DNA from: Gemmatimonas aurantiaca T-27
GTDB lineage: Bacteria; Gemmatimonadota; Gemmatimonadetes; Gemmatimonadales; Gemmatimonadaceae
Direction of reading: 5' to 3'
Assembly: GCF_000010305.1 (NCBI RefSeq)
Contig: NC_012489.1
Coordinates: 1,054,001 to 1,118,000 of the forward strand
DNA: 64,000 nt
The translations under genes and the position numbers were made by a program. The stretch's first letter is position 1. Each line of letters begins with the position of its first letter. Below are positions 45,058 to 53,674 of this stretch, one piece after another. The notes under the pieces were generated by a model, which had not been told where the DNA came from, did no database searches, and saw only the letters and a program-made list of their open reading frames with translations.

Positions 45058-45783
45058 GTGGCTCCAGAATCACTGACCGTTCTCGTGGCATTCACGGCAG
45101 GCCTGCTCAGCTTTTTGAGTCCCTGCGTACTCCCGCTCGTGCCGAGCTATGTCACCTTCATCACCGGCATGGGGCTGGACGATGTGTCGCGTGCGCGCCG
45201 TACGGCGTTGGTGCATGCGCTGCTGTTTGTGCTCGGTTTCTCTTTCATCTTCGTGGCGCTCGGTGCTGGCGCGAGTGTCTTTGGCCAGCTCCTGCGTGAG
45301 TATCGCGTCTGGATTGCGCGCATCGGCGGGGTGCTGATGGTGCTGATGGGCCTCTGGATGCTCGATGTGCTGCGCATCGGGGCTTTGCAGCAGGAGCGCC
45401 GTTTCCACCTCAGCGACAAGCCGCTGGGTTACCTCGGCACGGTGCTGGTGGGCATCGCGTTTGGTGCGGGATGGACGCCCTGCCTGGGCCCGACCCTCGG
45501 CGCGATCCTGCTGCTGGCGGCCAATGAAAGTGAGCTTGGCAAGGGCATCACACTGCTCTCGTTCTATTCAGCCGGACTGGCCGTGCCGTTCCTGGTGAGT
45601 GCACTCGCGTTGGAGAAGTTCCTGAGCTTCTTCCAGAGCTTCCGCCACAACATCGGCAAGGTGAACCGCATTGCCGGTATTCTGCTGATCGTGGTGGGTG
45701 TGCTGATGTTCACCGGCTTGTTCGAGCGTCTCGCGGCCGTGTTGCAGCCGCTCACGCCGGCCTTCCTGGTCGAACGACTCTAG
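45058..45783 (+). CDS. ccdA: CcdA-family thiol-disulfide transporter
   Basis: 241-residue inner-membrane protein with six hydrophobic helices. It passes electrons from thioredoxin across the membrane for cytochrome c maturation or other periplasmic thiols. The two Cys motifs LSPCVLPLVPSY (helix 1) and GWTPCLGPTLGAILLLA (helix 4) are conserved. GTG 45058 gives VAPESLTVLVAFTAGLLSF; the reading from 44965 overlaps fur. Confidence 0.92.
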   Translation: MAPESLTVLVAFTAGLLSFLSPCVLPLVPSYVTFITGMGLDDVSRARRTALVHALLFVLGFSFIFVALGAGASVFGQLLREYRVWIARIGGVLMVLMGLWMLDVLRIGALQQERRFHLSDKPLGYLGTVLVGIAFGAGWTPCLGPTLGAILLLAANESELGKGITLLSFYSAGLAVPFLVSALALEKFLSFFQSFRHNIGKVNRIAGILLIVVGVLMFTGLFERLAAVLQPLTPAFLVERL

Positions 45784-45806
45784 GCGTTCATGCAGCGTGT
45801 GGCGCG

Positions 45807-47627
45807 CTACGCCGCCTCGATGGCATCCAGCAGTTGCTGGCGCTGCCAGAGATCGGCGTAGCGTCCGCCGAGTTCCAGCAGTGTTTCGTGTGTGCCCTGT
45901 TCCACGATTTCCCCTTCGTGCAGCACCACGATATGATCGGCCTCACGTACCGCGCTCACACGATGTGACGTGATGATGGCCGTGCGTCCGCGCAATGCGC
46001 CACGCAGTCCATGCAGAATGGCGGCTTCGGTGTGCGTGTCCACGGCCGAGAGCGCGTCGTCGAGCAACACGATGCCGGGGTGACGGGCCAATGCGCGCGC
46101 CAGAGCGGTACGCTGCTTTTGTCCGCCAGACAGATTGATGCCACGCTCGCCCAGGCGGGTGTCATAACCTTCCGGCAACCCCTCGATGGTCTCGCGTAGC
46201 TGCGCAATCTCCGATGCCGCGTCGAGCTGTTCTCGGGAGGCGTCGGGTCTGCCATAGGCGATGTTCTCGCCCACGGTTTCGCTGAACAGCAGGGCCTCCT
46301 GCGGCACGTAGCCGATAACCGATCGCAGAGTGGCCAGCGGCAGGTCGCGCACGTCGACACCGTCTATCAATACCTGTCCGCGCTGCGCGTCGAAGAGACG
46401 GGGCAGCAGGTCCATCAGCGCACTCTTGCCGGAACCGGTGGCGCCCACCACGGCCAGTGTGCCGCCGGCCGGGATGGACACGTTGATGTTGCGCAGCACC
46501 CACCGTGGTGTCGACTCGTGTCCGGTGGCCGTGGGGTAGTGAAACCACACCTCCCGAAACTCGATGGCATGCCCGCGACCAACCGTCAGCGATGCCGATA
46601 CGTTGCTGGCTTCGCGCACCGATTCCGGTGTGGCATCGAGCAGTTCGAGCACACGGGTCATGGAGGCGGCGCCGCGCTGAAAGAGATTCGTGGTCCAGCC
46701 CAGCGCGATGAGCGGCCAGGTGAGCATAGCGAGATAAATGCCAAAGGCCACGAAGCCACCCACCGTGATGCGGCCGTCGATGAGCAACTGCCCACCAACG
46801 CCGATGGTGACCGCACCACCCAGCCCCGCGAGCAGGCCAAAGCCCGGGTTCATCAGGCCATTGAGTTTGGCGAGTCGCACGTTGGCCGTGAGATAGCCGT
46901 CGCCCAGTGTGCCGAAGCGGGCGATTTCCGACGCTTCCTGACGATAGGCCCGCACCACCCGCACGCCCGACAGATTCTCCTGGGCACGGGTACTGAGGTG
47001 ACTGAACAGCGATTGCACGGCCTCGAAGCGATCGTGCACGCGTTTGCCCAGGCGCAGCATGAGCAGCGGGAGGCCCAGCATGGGCAGCAGGGCAGCGCCG
47101 GTGAGCAGGGGGCTGATGCGCAGCATCATGACCAGGGCAAAGAGCCCACCGGCCACGGTGTTGGCGAAGTACATGACCGCTGGCCCGGCGGCCATACGCA
47201 CGGCGCTCAGGTCATTGGTGAGCCGAGCCATGAGGTCGCCCGTTCGCCAGCGGGCAAACCAGGCCGGGTCGAGCGTGGTGAGGTGTGCGTAGATGTCGCG
47301 CCGGAGGTCGGTTTCGATGCGCCGGCTGAGGCCGTTCAGCAGCAGGCGCATGACGAAGCGGAGTGAACCGCTGAAGACGGCTGTGAGCAACATCACCAAT
47401 CCGAGGGTGATCACCTCGGATAGGTGATTTCCGTCACGGATGGCATCGATCCCGCGCTGCAAGAATGATGGGACCAGCGTGGCGAGCGCGGCCGCAACAA
47501 CGACCGCCCCCAGCCCGACCGCAACCTGTAGGCGGTACGGGTGGTAATAGGGGAGGAGCCTCCACAACGTGTTTCGCACCGTGGGACGCGCTGGCATCCT
47601 GACCGGAGTGCGATTAATTCCGGTCAT
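45807..47627 (-). CDS. ABC transporter, fused membrane and ATPase domains
   Basis: 606 residues. Six-helix exporter membrane domain (about 20-320), then ATPase: Walker A GATGSGKSALMDLLPR, Q-loop YVPQEALLFS, signature LSGGQKQRTALARALA, Walker B IVLLDDALSAVD with Asp in place of the catalytic Glu, and HRVSA. The Asp matches one half of MdlA/YheI-type heterodimers, but no partner gene is adjacent. Start ATG 47627 with GGAAAGGA; the frame continues up to 47840 only through the neighbouring lipoprotein gene. Confidence 0.9.
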   Translation of the reverse strand: MTGINRTPVRMPARPTVRNTLWRLLPYYHPYRLQVAVGLGAVVVAAALATLVPSFLQRGIDAIRDGNHLSEVITLGLVMLLTAVFSGSLRFVMRLLLNGLSRRIETDLRRDIYAHLTTLDPAWFARWRTGDLMARLTNDLSAVRMAAGPAVMYFANTVAGGLFALVMMLRISPLLTGAALLPMLGLPLLMLRLGKRVHDRFEAVQSLFSHLSTRAQENLSGVRVVRAYRQEASEIARFGTLGDGYLTANVRLAKLNGLMNPGFGLLAGLGGAVTIGVGGQLLIDGRITVGGFVAFGIYLAMLTWPLIALGWTTNLFQRGAASMTRVLELLDATPESVREASNVSASLTVGRGHAIEFREVWFHYPTATGHESTPRWVLRNINVSIPAGGTLAVVGATGSGKSALMDLLPRLFDAQRGQVLIDGVDVRDLPLATLRSVIGYVPQEALLFSETVGENIAYGRPDASREQLDAASEIAQLRETIEGLPEGYDTRLGERGINLSGGQKQRTALARALARHPGIVLLDDALSAVDTHTEAAILHGLRGALRGRTAIITSHRVSAVREADHIVVLHEGEIVEQGTHETLLELGGRYADLWQRQQLLDAIEAA

Positions 47628-47660
47628 CGAGTACGGTCCTTTCCACTGGGAGTTCTCACC

Positions 47661-48554
47661 ATGGGTCAATATATGCGTTCCTTCAACCGCCGATCTGCAC
47701 CGGTGGCCGTTCTGTCCACGCTGGCGCTGGTGTCCCTGGCTGCCTGCGGAGGCGCCAAGGACGATACCGCCGCACTGAGCAGCGATACGGCCTTGGGCCG
47801 CGACCTGGCCTTGGCGCAGCGCGACAGCGTGCAGCCGCAATTGCAGGACGTCCCGGCCCCGGTGCCGGCCGCGCCGGCGCCTGCGGCCACCACGCCCCGT
47901 CCGACGACGCCGCGGCCCACCACGCCGCGTCCGACGCCAACGCGTCCGAATCCGTCCACCCCGGCTCCGACCACGCCGGCCCCGACGCCGGCACCGGCCG
48001 CGCCGGCTGAGCCGGTCTCCGGAACGGTGGCGGCGGGTACGGCGCTGCGTTTTGTGGCCAACAACAAGGTGTGCAGCAACACGGTCGCGGTTGGCGACAA
48101 GTTCACGGCGGCGCTCACCGAGCCGGTGTCCGCGTCGAACGGTGTGAGCATCCCCGAGGGCGCGACGGCCACGTTCGAAGTGACAGAAGCGAAGACGGCC
48201 AAGAACTCAAACGACCAGACGTATCTGCGTGTGCGCGTCGTGAGTGTGCAGTACGGTGGTCGTACGTACCCGATCGAAGCCTCGGTACAGACGGCCACGA
48301 CGGAGCGCGTGCGTAGCGCGTCGAAGGGCACGGATGCCAAGAAGGTCGCGGGTGGTGCCATCCTCGGCGCCATCGCGGGTCAGGTGCTGGGCAAGAACAC
48401 CAAGGGCACCGTGATCGGTGCAGCGGCAGGTGCGGCGGCGGGTACCGCTGCGGCAGCCGCCACGGCGGACTTCGACACCTGCATCAACAGCGGCGGCGCG
48501 ATCAGCGCGACGCTCGATGCCCCGGTGACGGTGCGTCCGGCTCCGGCGCCGTAA
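47661..48554 (+). CDS. Lipoprotein with Pro/Thr repeat and glycine-zipper domain
   Basis: 297 residues. Signal peptide with lipobox ALVSLAAC (Cys29) marks an outer- or inner-membrane lipoprotein. Then a Pro/Ala/Thr linker with TTPRP repeated three times in tandem (about 83-100) and more PTP units, a beta-rich domain (SGTVAAGTALRFVANNKVCS...VQYGGRTYPIEASVQT), and a C-terminal glycine zipper (KKVAGGAILGAIAGQVLGKN, VIGAAAGAAAGTAAAAAT). The spacer to the divergent ABC gene is only 33 bases, so its promoter likely lies in that gene. Function unknown. ATG 47673 is an alternative start. Confidence 0.82.
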   Translation: MGQYMRSFNRRSAPVAVLSTLALVSLAACGGAKDDTAALSSDTALGRDLALAQRDSVQPQLQDVPAPVPAAPAPAATTPRPTTPRPTTPRPTPTRPNPSTPAPTTPAPTPAPAAPAEPVSGTVAAGTALRFVANNKVCSNTVAVGDKFTAALTEPVSASNGVSIPEGATATFEVTEAKTAKNSNDQTYLRVRVVSVQYGGRTYPIEASVQTATTERVRSASKGTDAKKVAGGAILGAIAGQVLGKNTKGTVIGAAAGAAAGTAAAAATADFDTCINSGGAISATLDAPVTVRPAPAP

Positions 48555-48576
48555 TCGAAGCGGTTGTCTGTGCAGC

Positions 48577-48613
48577 GGGGCGCTTGTCGATCATTCGACA
48601 GGCGCCCCGTTTT
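48577..48613 (+). terminator. Intrinsic terminator of the lipoprotein gene
   Basis: A 14-base stem (48577-48590 with 48595-48608, one G-T pair) with a TCAT loop and GTTTTG after it. Confidence 0.85.
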
Positions 48614-48646
48614 GCGTGTATGGGCGTGGACGGAGAGTGTTGGTGG

Positions 48647-48798
48647 GCGCCCCGTTGGGGCGCGATACCTGCAGGATGAACCGCTCAAATAAAAGCAGGC
48701 TTGCTCCAGTGATCGCGACAAGACTATCGCATATCACGGGTGCAATCCTGCTTTTTATTGTGCGGTTCATCCTGCAGGTATCGCCGCCATCAGGCGGC
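48647..48798. repeat. Large compound palindrome between convergent genes
   Basis: Three nested or adjacent inverted repeats. In the centre (48662-48784) 123 bases form one long imperfect hairpin: the outer arms 48662-48699 and 48747-48784 match over about 38 bases with few differences, the inner parts keep pairing (TTGC, GTGAT, GCGA) down to an eight-base loop. A perfect GCGCCCC-GTT-GGGGCGC hairpin (48647-48663) abuts the left and GCCGCC-ATCA-GGCGGC (48783-48798) the right. The central part is AT-richer than the genome. It resembles a MITE or REP-like element; no second copy is in the window and no target duplication was recognised. Confidence 0.8.
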
Positions 48799-48825
48799 CC
48801 GTCTCACTCGCCAACCATACCCAAG

Positions 48826-50607
48826 TCAGTAACCGCGCGCGCCACCCGTGCGACGCGGCTCGGGCATGCCTTCCCAGCCGCCCTTCACGCGCATGATGGC
48901 ATTCACGTTCACGAGGCTGCGCAGTTCCCGCATGCCGTAGCCCATCGCGCGCAACGAGTCGAGCACCTCGGGACGCACACCACCGGTTTCGAAGGTGAGT
49001 GAATCGGGCAGCCCCTGATGATGCACACGCGGCGCACGCATGGCGTCGGCCAGGTTCATGTGATTGTCGATGACATTGAGGATCACCTGACTGGTGCCGG
49101 TGATGATGGTCGGGCCACCTGCCGCGCCGAGCACGAGCAGCACCTTCTTGGACGGATCGAGTACGATGGTGGGCGACATCGCGCTCAGCATGCGCTTGCC
49201 GGGCTGGATGGCGTTCTGCTCACCCTGCACGAGACCAAACATGTTGGGCTTGCCGGGCTGCGCTGCAAAATCGTCCATCTCGTCGTTGAGCATGAAGCCC
49301 GCGCCACGCACCCACACCCCCGAGCCCCACGAGTTGTTCAGCGTGGTGGTTGTGGCAACGGCATTGCCCGACTTATCCACCACCGAATAGTGCGTGGTGT
49401 GCTCCGGTTCACGCTGTGGCTGCAGCAGTTGTGGCTCGAGATCCTTTGTGCGCGCAGCCGCCGCACCGATGGTGGTCTTGAGCTTCTTCGCGTAGTCCTT
49501 GCTGGTGAGTTCGGCGATGGGGACCTGCACAAACGACGGATCGCCGAGCTTCGCATTGCGATCGATGAAAGCCCGCTGGTACGCACTGCCCAGCAGATGG
49601 AAGTACTCGGTGCTGCCATACGGCGGAAGCGTGGCGTACTGCTCCAGCACATTGAGGGCTTCAGCCACCACGATGCCACCCGACGATGACGGCGGCATGC
49701 CGATCAATGTGAAGTTGCGGTAGCTGGTGTTGAGCGGATCACGCCACACCGCCTCGTACTTCGACAGATCTTCCTTCGTGATGATGCCACCGTTGCGTTG
49801 CATCTCGCCCACGAGCGAATCGGCCACCCAGCCGCGATAGAACCCCGCCGCACCCGAGTCGGCGATGATCTGCAGTGTGCGCGCGAGATCAGGCTGCACG
49901 AGGCGCGAACCGGCGATGAGCGGCTGGCCGCCCGGGAAGTACGGCGTCTCCTGCTTCGAATACTTGGTGACCGATTCCTGCGCGCGTCCGATGGACACCG
50001 CCAGTCCGGAGTCGACCACAAACCCCTCGCGGGCGAGGCGGATGGCCGGCTCCATGACCTTGGCCAGCGGCATGGTGCCGTACTTGGCCAACAGTGTGGT
50101 CAATCCCGATACGGCGCCCGGTACACCCGACGCGAGATGTCCGTATACACTCTTGTCGGTGAGGTTGCCCTGCGCGTCGAGATACATGTCACGCGACGCC
50201 GCCAACGGGGCGATCTCGCGATAGTCGATCGCCGCCGTGCGACCATCGGCCATGTGAATGACCGTGTATCCACCGCCGCCGATATTGCCCGCTTCCGGCC
50301 ACGTCACGGTGAGGGCAAACCCCAATGCCACCGCGGCGTCGACGGCATTGCCACCCGCCTTGAGAATCTCCACCGCCGCGTCACTCGCCGCCGGGCTGTT
50401 GCTCACCGCCATCGCCTGCGGCGCTTTCTCCGCGCTGGCACCAGCCGGCAGACGCCAACCTTCAGGGAACGATCCCGTCACGCGCTCGGGAATGGCAGGA
50501 CCGTCGTTTGCCTGGTCTGCGCCCGTCGAGCAGGCGGCCAACGCCAGCGCCATCGCGACCACGCCGGTCGATCGACGTGAATGCACCGCAACGAGTGAAG
50601 CGATCAT
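48826..50607 (-). CDS. ggt: Gamma-glutamyltransferase (lipoprotein)
   Basis: 593 residues from ATG 50607. Lipobox ALALAAC puts it in the periplasm or outer membrane. The Ntn-hydrolase precursor has GGNAVDAAVALGFALTVTWP, NIGGGGYTVI, and the self-cleavage Thr in EHTTHYSVVDKSGNAV followed by TTTTLNNSWGSGV; the small subunit ends with GGW-EG. It cleaves gamma-glutamyl bonds such as those of glutathione. A longer TTG start at 50658 would remove the signal peptide position. Confidence 0.93.
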   Translation of the reverse strand: MIASLVAVHSRRSTGVVAMALALAACSTGADQANDGPAIPERVTGSFPEGWRLPAGASAEKAPQAMAVSNSPAASDAAVEILKAGGNAVDAAVALGFALTVTWPEAGNIGGGGYTVIHMADGRTAAIDYREIAPLAASRDMYLDAQGNLTDKSVYGHLASGVPGAVSGLTTLLAKYGTMPLAKVMEPAIRLAREGFVVDSGLAVSIGRAQESVTKYSKQETPYFPGGQPLIAGSRLVQPDLARTLQIIADSGAAGFYRGWVADSLVGEMQRNGGIITKEDLSKYEAVWRDPLNTSYRNFTLIGMPPSSSGGIVVAEALNVLEQYATLPPYGSTEYFHLLGSAYQRAFIDRNAKLGDPSFVQVPIAELTSKDYAKKLKTTIGAAAARTKDLEPQLLQPQREPEHTTHYSVVDKSGNAVATTTTLNNSWGSGVWVRGAGFMLNDEMDDFAAQPGKPNMFGLVQGEQNAIQPGKRMLSAMSPTIVLDPSKKVLLVLGAAGGPTIITGTSQVILNVIDNHMNLADAMRAPRVHHQGLPDSLTFETGGVRPEVLDSLRAMGYGMRELRSLVNVNAIMRVKGGWEGMPEPRRTGGARGY

Positions 50608-50661
50608 CGGGGAGGGAGAGGAAGGAAGGAGTGGTGCAGACAGCGTGATGGTGTGCAATAC

Positions 50662-51405
50662 CTAGAGTGCAAATCGCAGTGATGCTCGTGTGGTGCGTAC
50701 GCGCCACGTGCGTCCCGTGCCTTCGGGCAGATCGGTCTTGGCATGCCATCCCATACCGAAGTCCTGCACGATGGTGATGGCAAATCCGGGCGACAACGTG
50801 TAGCCAAAGCCACCGCCCAGCGTGCCACTCAGATCGGTCTGCATGCGCTTGGTGCCGATAGCGTCACCGGTTTCTTTCACGCGCAGATTCCGAAAAGCCG
50901 TCACACCACCCTGCGCTTCGAAAAACGTGTGAAAGCCCGGGCCACCACCACTGCGAAACTGAGCCATCGCCGTATAGAGCTCGGTCTCCGCGGCACAGCC
51001 CGTCGGACAACCAGGCGGATCAATACTCGGGCTGATGGGCGGGCCGATGAGCACACCGGGTGTGAGTGGCGTGACCTGTACATCGACGCGGCCATACGAC
51101 GCCGCCAATCCGATGGTGGTGAACTCGTCCGTGGCCTTCTCGATCGTGCCACGCATCTGCCAGAGTGGGTCGCTGCCGAACTTCCAGCGTGATTGGGTGG
51201 CGCCATCGGCGATCTCGTTGAGCACCATGGCGGCGGCACCACCGGAGAACCACCATGGGGTGCTCTGACGCTGTGTGGGCCGTCCCCGGATCTGCGCGTC
51301 CAGCGGCGAGGCGCCGGCCAGCCATGCCAGCGCGAGGGCCGCGCTCACGCACCGGTGGACGGCGATGTGCCTGTGCTTCCGTGCGTCGCGCTGTGCTCCG
51401 CGCAT
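50662..51405 (-). CDS. Putative outer-membrane beta-barrel protein
   Basis: 247 residues. Signal peptide (VSAALALAWLAGASPLDAQ), then alternating short beta strands and a terminal strand TTRASLRFAL typical of barrel proteins. One Cys pair (CPTGC) lies in a loop. No family recognised. ATG 51405 has a GGAGG site nine bases before it; the reading to 51456 is less likely. It lies just upstream of ggt on the same strand. Confidence 0.65.
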   Translation of the reverse strand: MRGAQRDARKHRHIAVHRCVSAALALAWLAGASPLDAQIRGRPTQRQSTPWWFSGGAAAMVLNEIADGATQSRWKFGSDPLWQMRGTIEKATDEFTTIGLAASYGRVDVQVTPLTPGVLIGPPISPSIDPPGCPTGCAAETELYTAMAQFRSGGGPGFHTFFEAQGGVTAFRNLRVKETGDAIGTKRMQTDLSGTLGGGFGYTLSPGFAITIVQDFGMGWHAKTDLPEGTGRTWRVRTTRASLRFAL

Positions 51406-51500
51406 TCCGGGTTGCCTCCGAGACAAGCTGAGTCCTAGTATTCGATCAGCAGGCAACTTACCGCTCGTGTTCCGCAGGGGACACCCACGGATTCGCTCGT

Positions 51501-52487
51501 GTGCGGACTGTCCCCAATCTGGCCATCGTGAACTCCCCCACGCTCGATTCCCGCGTCACGGAACGGCGCAATCCCCGTACGGTCGACATCGACCTGGCGT
51601 CCCCGCTGGAGATCGTCGATCAGATCAACGCCGAAGATCGTCTGGTCGCCGACGCCGTGGCGTCGCAGCGCGAACCCATCGCCGAGACGATTGCACTCAT
51701 CGAGAGTGCGTTTCGCGCAGGGCGGCGGTTGCTGTACATCGGCGCGGGAACATCGGGACGCCTGGGGGTGCTCGACGCGAGTGAGTGTCCGCCCACCTTT
51801 GGCACCGATACCGGTATGGTCATCGGTATCATTGCCGGTGGTGATCGTGCGCTGCGCACACCGATCGAAGGGGCGGAAGACGATCCCGACGCCGGCGCGG
51901 CCGAAATGGACGCACGTGATGTGTCGCAGGGCGACGTGGTCGTGGGCATCGCCGCATCGGGCACCACGCCGTACGTGCGCGGCGCATTGACACGTGCGCG
52001 CGCGCTGGGCGCCCGCACGGCACTCATTGCCTGCACCGAACCGCCAGCCGCCATGCGCGCGGTGGCAGACGTGTGCATCCTGCCCATCGTCGGGCCGGAA
52101 GTGCTCACCGGTTCCACGCGCCTCAAGGCCGGTACCGCCACGAAGCTGGTGTGCAACCTGCTCACCACCGGTGCGATGATTCGCATCGGCAAGAGCTACG
52201 GCAACCTGATGGTCGATCTGCGTGCCACCAATGTGAAGCTGCAGGACCGCGCCGAACGCATCGTCATGGAAGTGACGGGCATTGCACGCGATGACGCGCG
52301 GGCACTGCTCACCGCCGCTGATGGTCGCGTCAAGCGCGCCCTCGTCATGCAGGCGCTGGGCGTGGACGCGGCCACGGCCGACGCACGGCTCGCGGCAGAA
52401 GGGGGTGTGATCCGTCGTGTGGTGCCCAATGCGCCGCCGCCGGTGACATCGGCCGTGACATCGTCAGCGGCCGAGCGCGCATCGTGA
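51501..52487 (+). CDS. murQ: N-acetylmuramic acid 6-phosphate etherase
   Basis: 328 residues. MurQ cleaves the lactyl ether of MurNAc-6-P to give GlcNAc-6-P and lactate. The SIS domain motifs YIGAGTSGRLGVLDASECPP-TF (with catalytic Glu), IAGGDRALR, GIAASGTTPYVRGAL and GSTRLKAGTATK are typical. Start GTG 51501, alternative GTG 51528. It overlaps anmK (GTGA). Confidence 0.96.
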   Translation: MRTVPNLAIVNSPTLDSRVTERRNPRTVDIDLASPLEIVDQINAEDRLVADAVASQREPIAETIALIESAFRAGRRLLYIGAGTSGRLGVLDASECPPTFGTDTGMVIGIIAGGDRALRTPIEGAEDDPDAGAAEMDARDVSQGDVVVGIAASGTTPYVRGALTRARALGARTALIACTEPPAAMRAVADVCILPIVGPEVLTGSTRLKAGTATKLVCNLLTTGAMIRIGKSYGNLMVDLRATNVKLQDRAERIVMEVTGIARDDARALLTAADGRVKRALVMQALGVDAATADARLAAEGGVIRRVVPNAPPPVTSAVTSSAAERAS

Positions 52488-53674
52488 CACAGCCCGCGCC
52501 GGACAACGGCGCGATTCTCGTCGGATTGATGTCGGGGACATCACTCGACGGGATCAGTGCCGCCGTGGTGCGCTTCAGCGAACCGGATGGTCGTGTGCGT
52601 GCCGACGTGTTGCACAGTACCCAGCATGTGTACGACACATCGGCCCGCGAGCGGTTGCAGCGCGCCATGCATGACGGCAGTGCCCGCGAGTATTGTCGCC
52701 TGTCGGCCGATCTGGGTGACTGGCTGGGCGATGCGGCGCTGGCGGCCATGCGTGGTGCCGGCGTGACAGCGCATGATGTGCGCGCCGTGGCATCACACGG
52801 TCAGACACTGTGGCATGAACCCGGTCACAGCACCTGGCAGATTGGTGATGCCTCCCGCATTGCCGAGCGCACGGGCTGTGCGGTGATCAGTGATTTCCGG
52901 GTGCGTGACATGGCGGTGGGCGGGCAGGGCGCCCCGTTGGTGCCGATCGCCGATCGCATGTTGTTTGCGCACCCCACCGCGTGGCGTGCGCTGCAGAATA
53001 TCGGCGGGATCGGCAATGTGACGCTGGTGCCACCGGGTGGCGGTGATGACCGCGACATCGTGCACGGCTTCGACACCGGCCCCGGGGTGGTGATCATCGA
53101 CGGAGTCACGCAGCGCTTGTTTGGCCTGCCGTTCGACCGGGATGCCGCCATTGCCGGGTCGGGGCGCATTCTCGAGCAGATCGTGCTCGAATTGCTCGAG
53201 CTGCCCTATCTGCGCGAAGCCCCACCCAAGAGCACGGGCCGCGAGCTGTTCACCCCCGCCTTCATCGACGCCTTCATTGCCCGTTGCACCGCGGCGGGTG
53301 GGGCACCGGCCGATATCGTGGCCACCGCCTGTGCGTTCACGGCGGCCAGCATCGGCGACCAGTACATGCGTTTCCTCACCGAAGCCCCCGCCGACGTGGT
53401 GCTTTCCGGGGGCGGCGCGCGCAACCCCTTCCTCGTGCGGTGCATCGAGGGGGCGTTCATGTGGCACGGCGAGCGTTCCGGGCGTCCCGTACCCGCCGTG
53501 CGCCTGTTCGACGACCTCTTTTTCGATGCCGAAGCCAAAGAGGCCGTGGCGTTCGCGTTGCTTGGTTATCTTCATCTCACTGGTCGGGCGGGCAACGTGC
53601 CCAGCGCGACCGGGGCGCGCGCGCCGCGTGTGCTTGGTGCGCTTACCCCCGTAGCCTCGAGTTTGACGTCATGA
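52484..53674 (+). CDS. anmK: Anhydro-N-acetylmuramic acid kinase
   Basis: 396 residues. Phosphorylates and opens anhydroMurNAc to MurNAc-6-P, the substrate of MurQ. ASKHA-fold motifs GLMSGTSLDGISAAVV, ASHGQTLWHEP, NIGGIGNVTLVP, GFDTGPGVVIID and VVLSGGGARNPFL are seen. Overlaps murQ and nagZ by four bases each (GTGA, ATGA). Confidence 0.96.
   Translation: MTQPAPDNGAILVGLMSGTSLDGISAAVVRFSEPDGRVRADVLHSTQHVYDTSARERLQRAMHDGSAREYCRLSADLGDWLGDAALAAMRGAGVTAHDVRAVASHGQTLWHEPGHSTWQIGDASRIAERTGCAVISDFRVRDMAVGGQGAPLVPIADRMLFAHPTAWRALQNIGGIGNVTLVPPGGGDDRDIVHGFDTGPGVVIIDGVTQRLFGLPFDRDAAIAGSGRILEQIVLELLELPYLREAPPKSTGRELFTPAFIDAFIARCTAAGGAPADIVATACAFTAASIGDQYMRFLTEAPADVVLSGGGARNPFLVRCIEGAFMWHGERSGRPVPAVRLFDDLFFDAEAKEAVAFALLGYLHLTGRAGNVPSATGARAPRVLGALTPVASSLTS

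Noticed and set aside
48616-49002. Small open frame across the palindrome and into the end of ggt
   Set aside because: It runs through an inverted repeat and then antisense to ggt, with no ribosome site.
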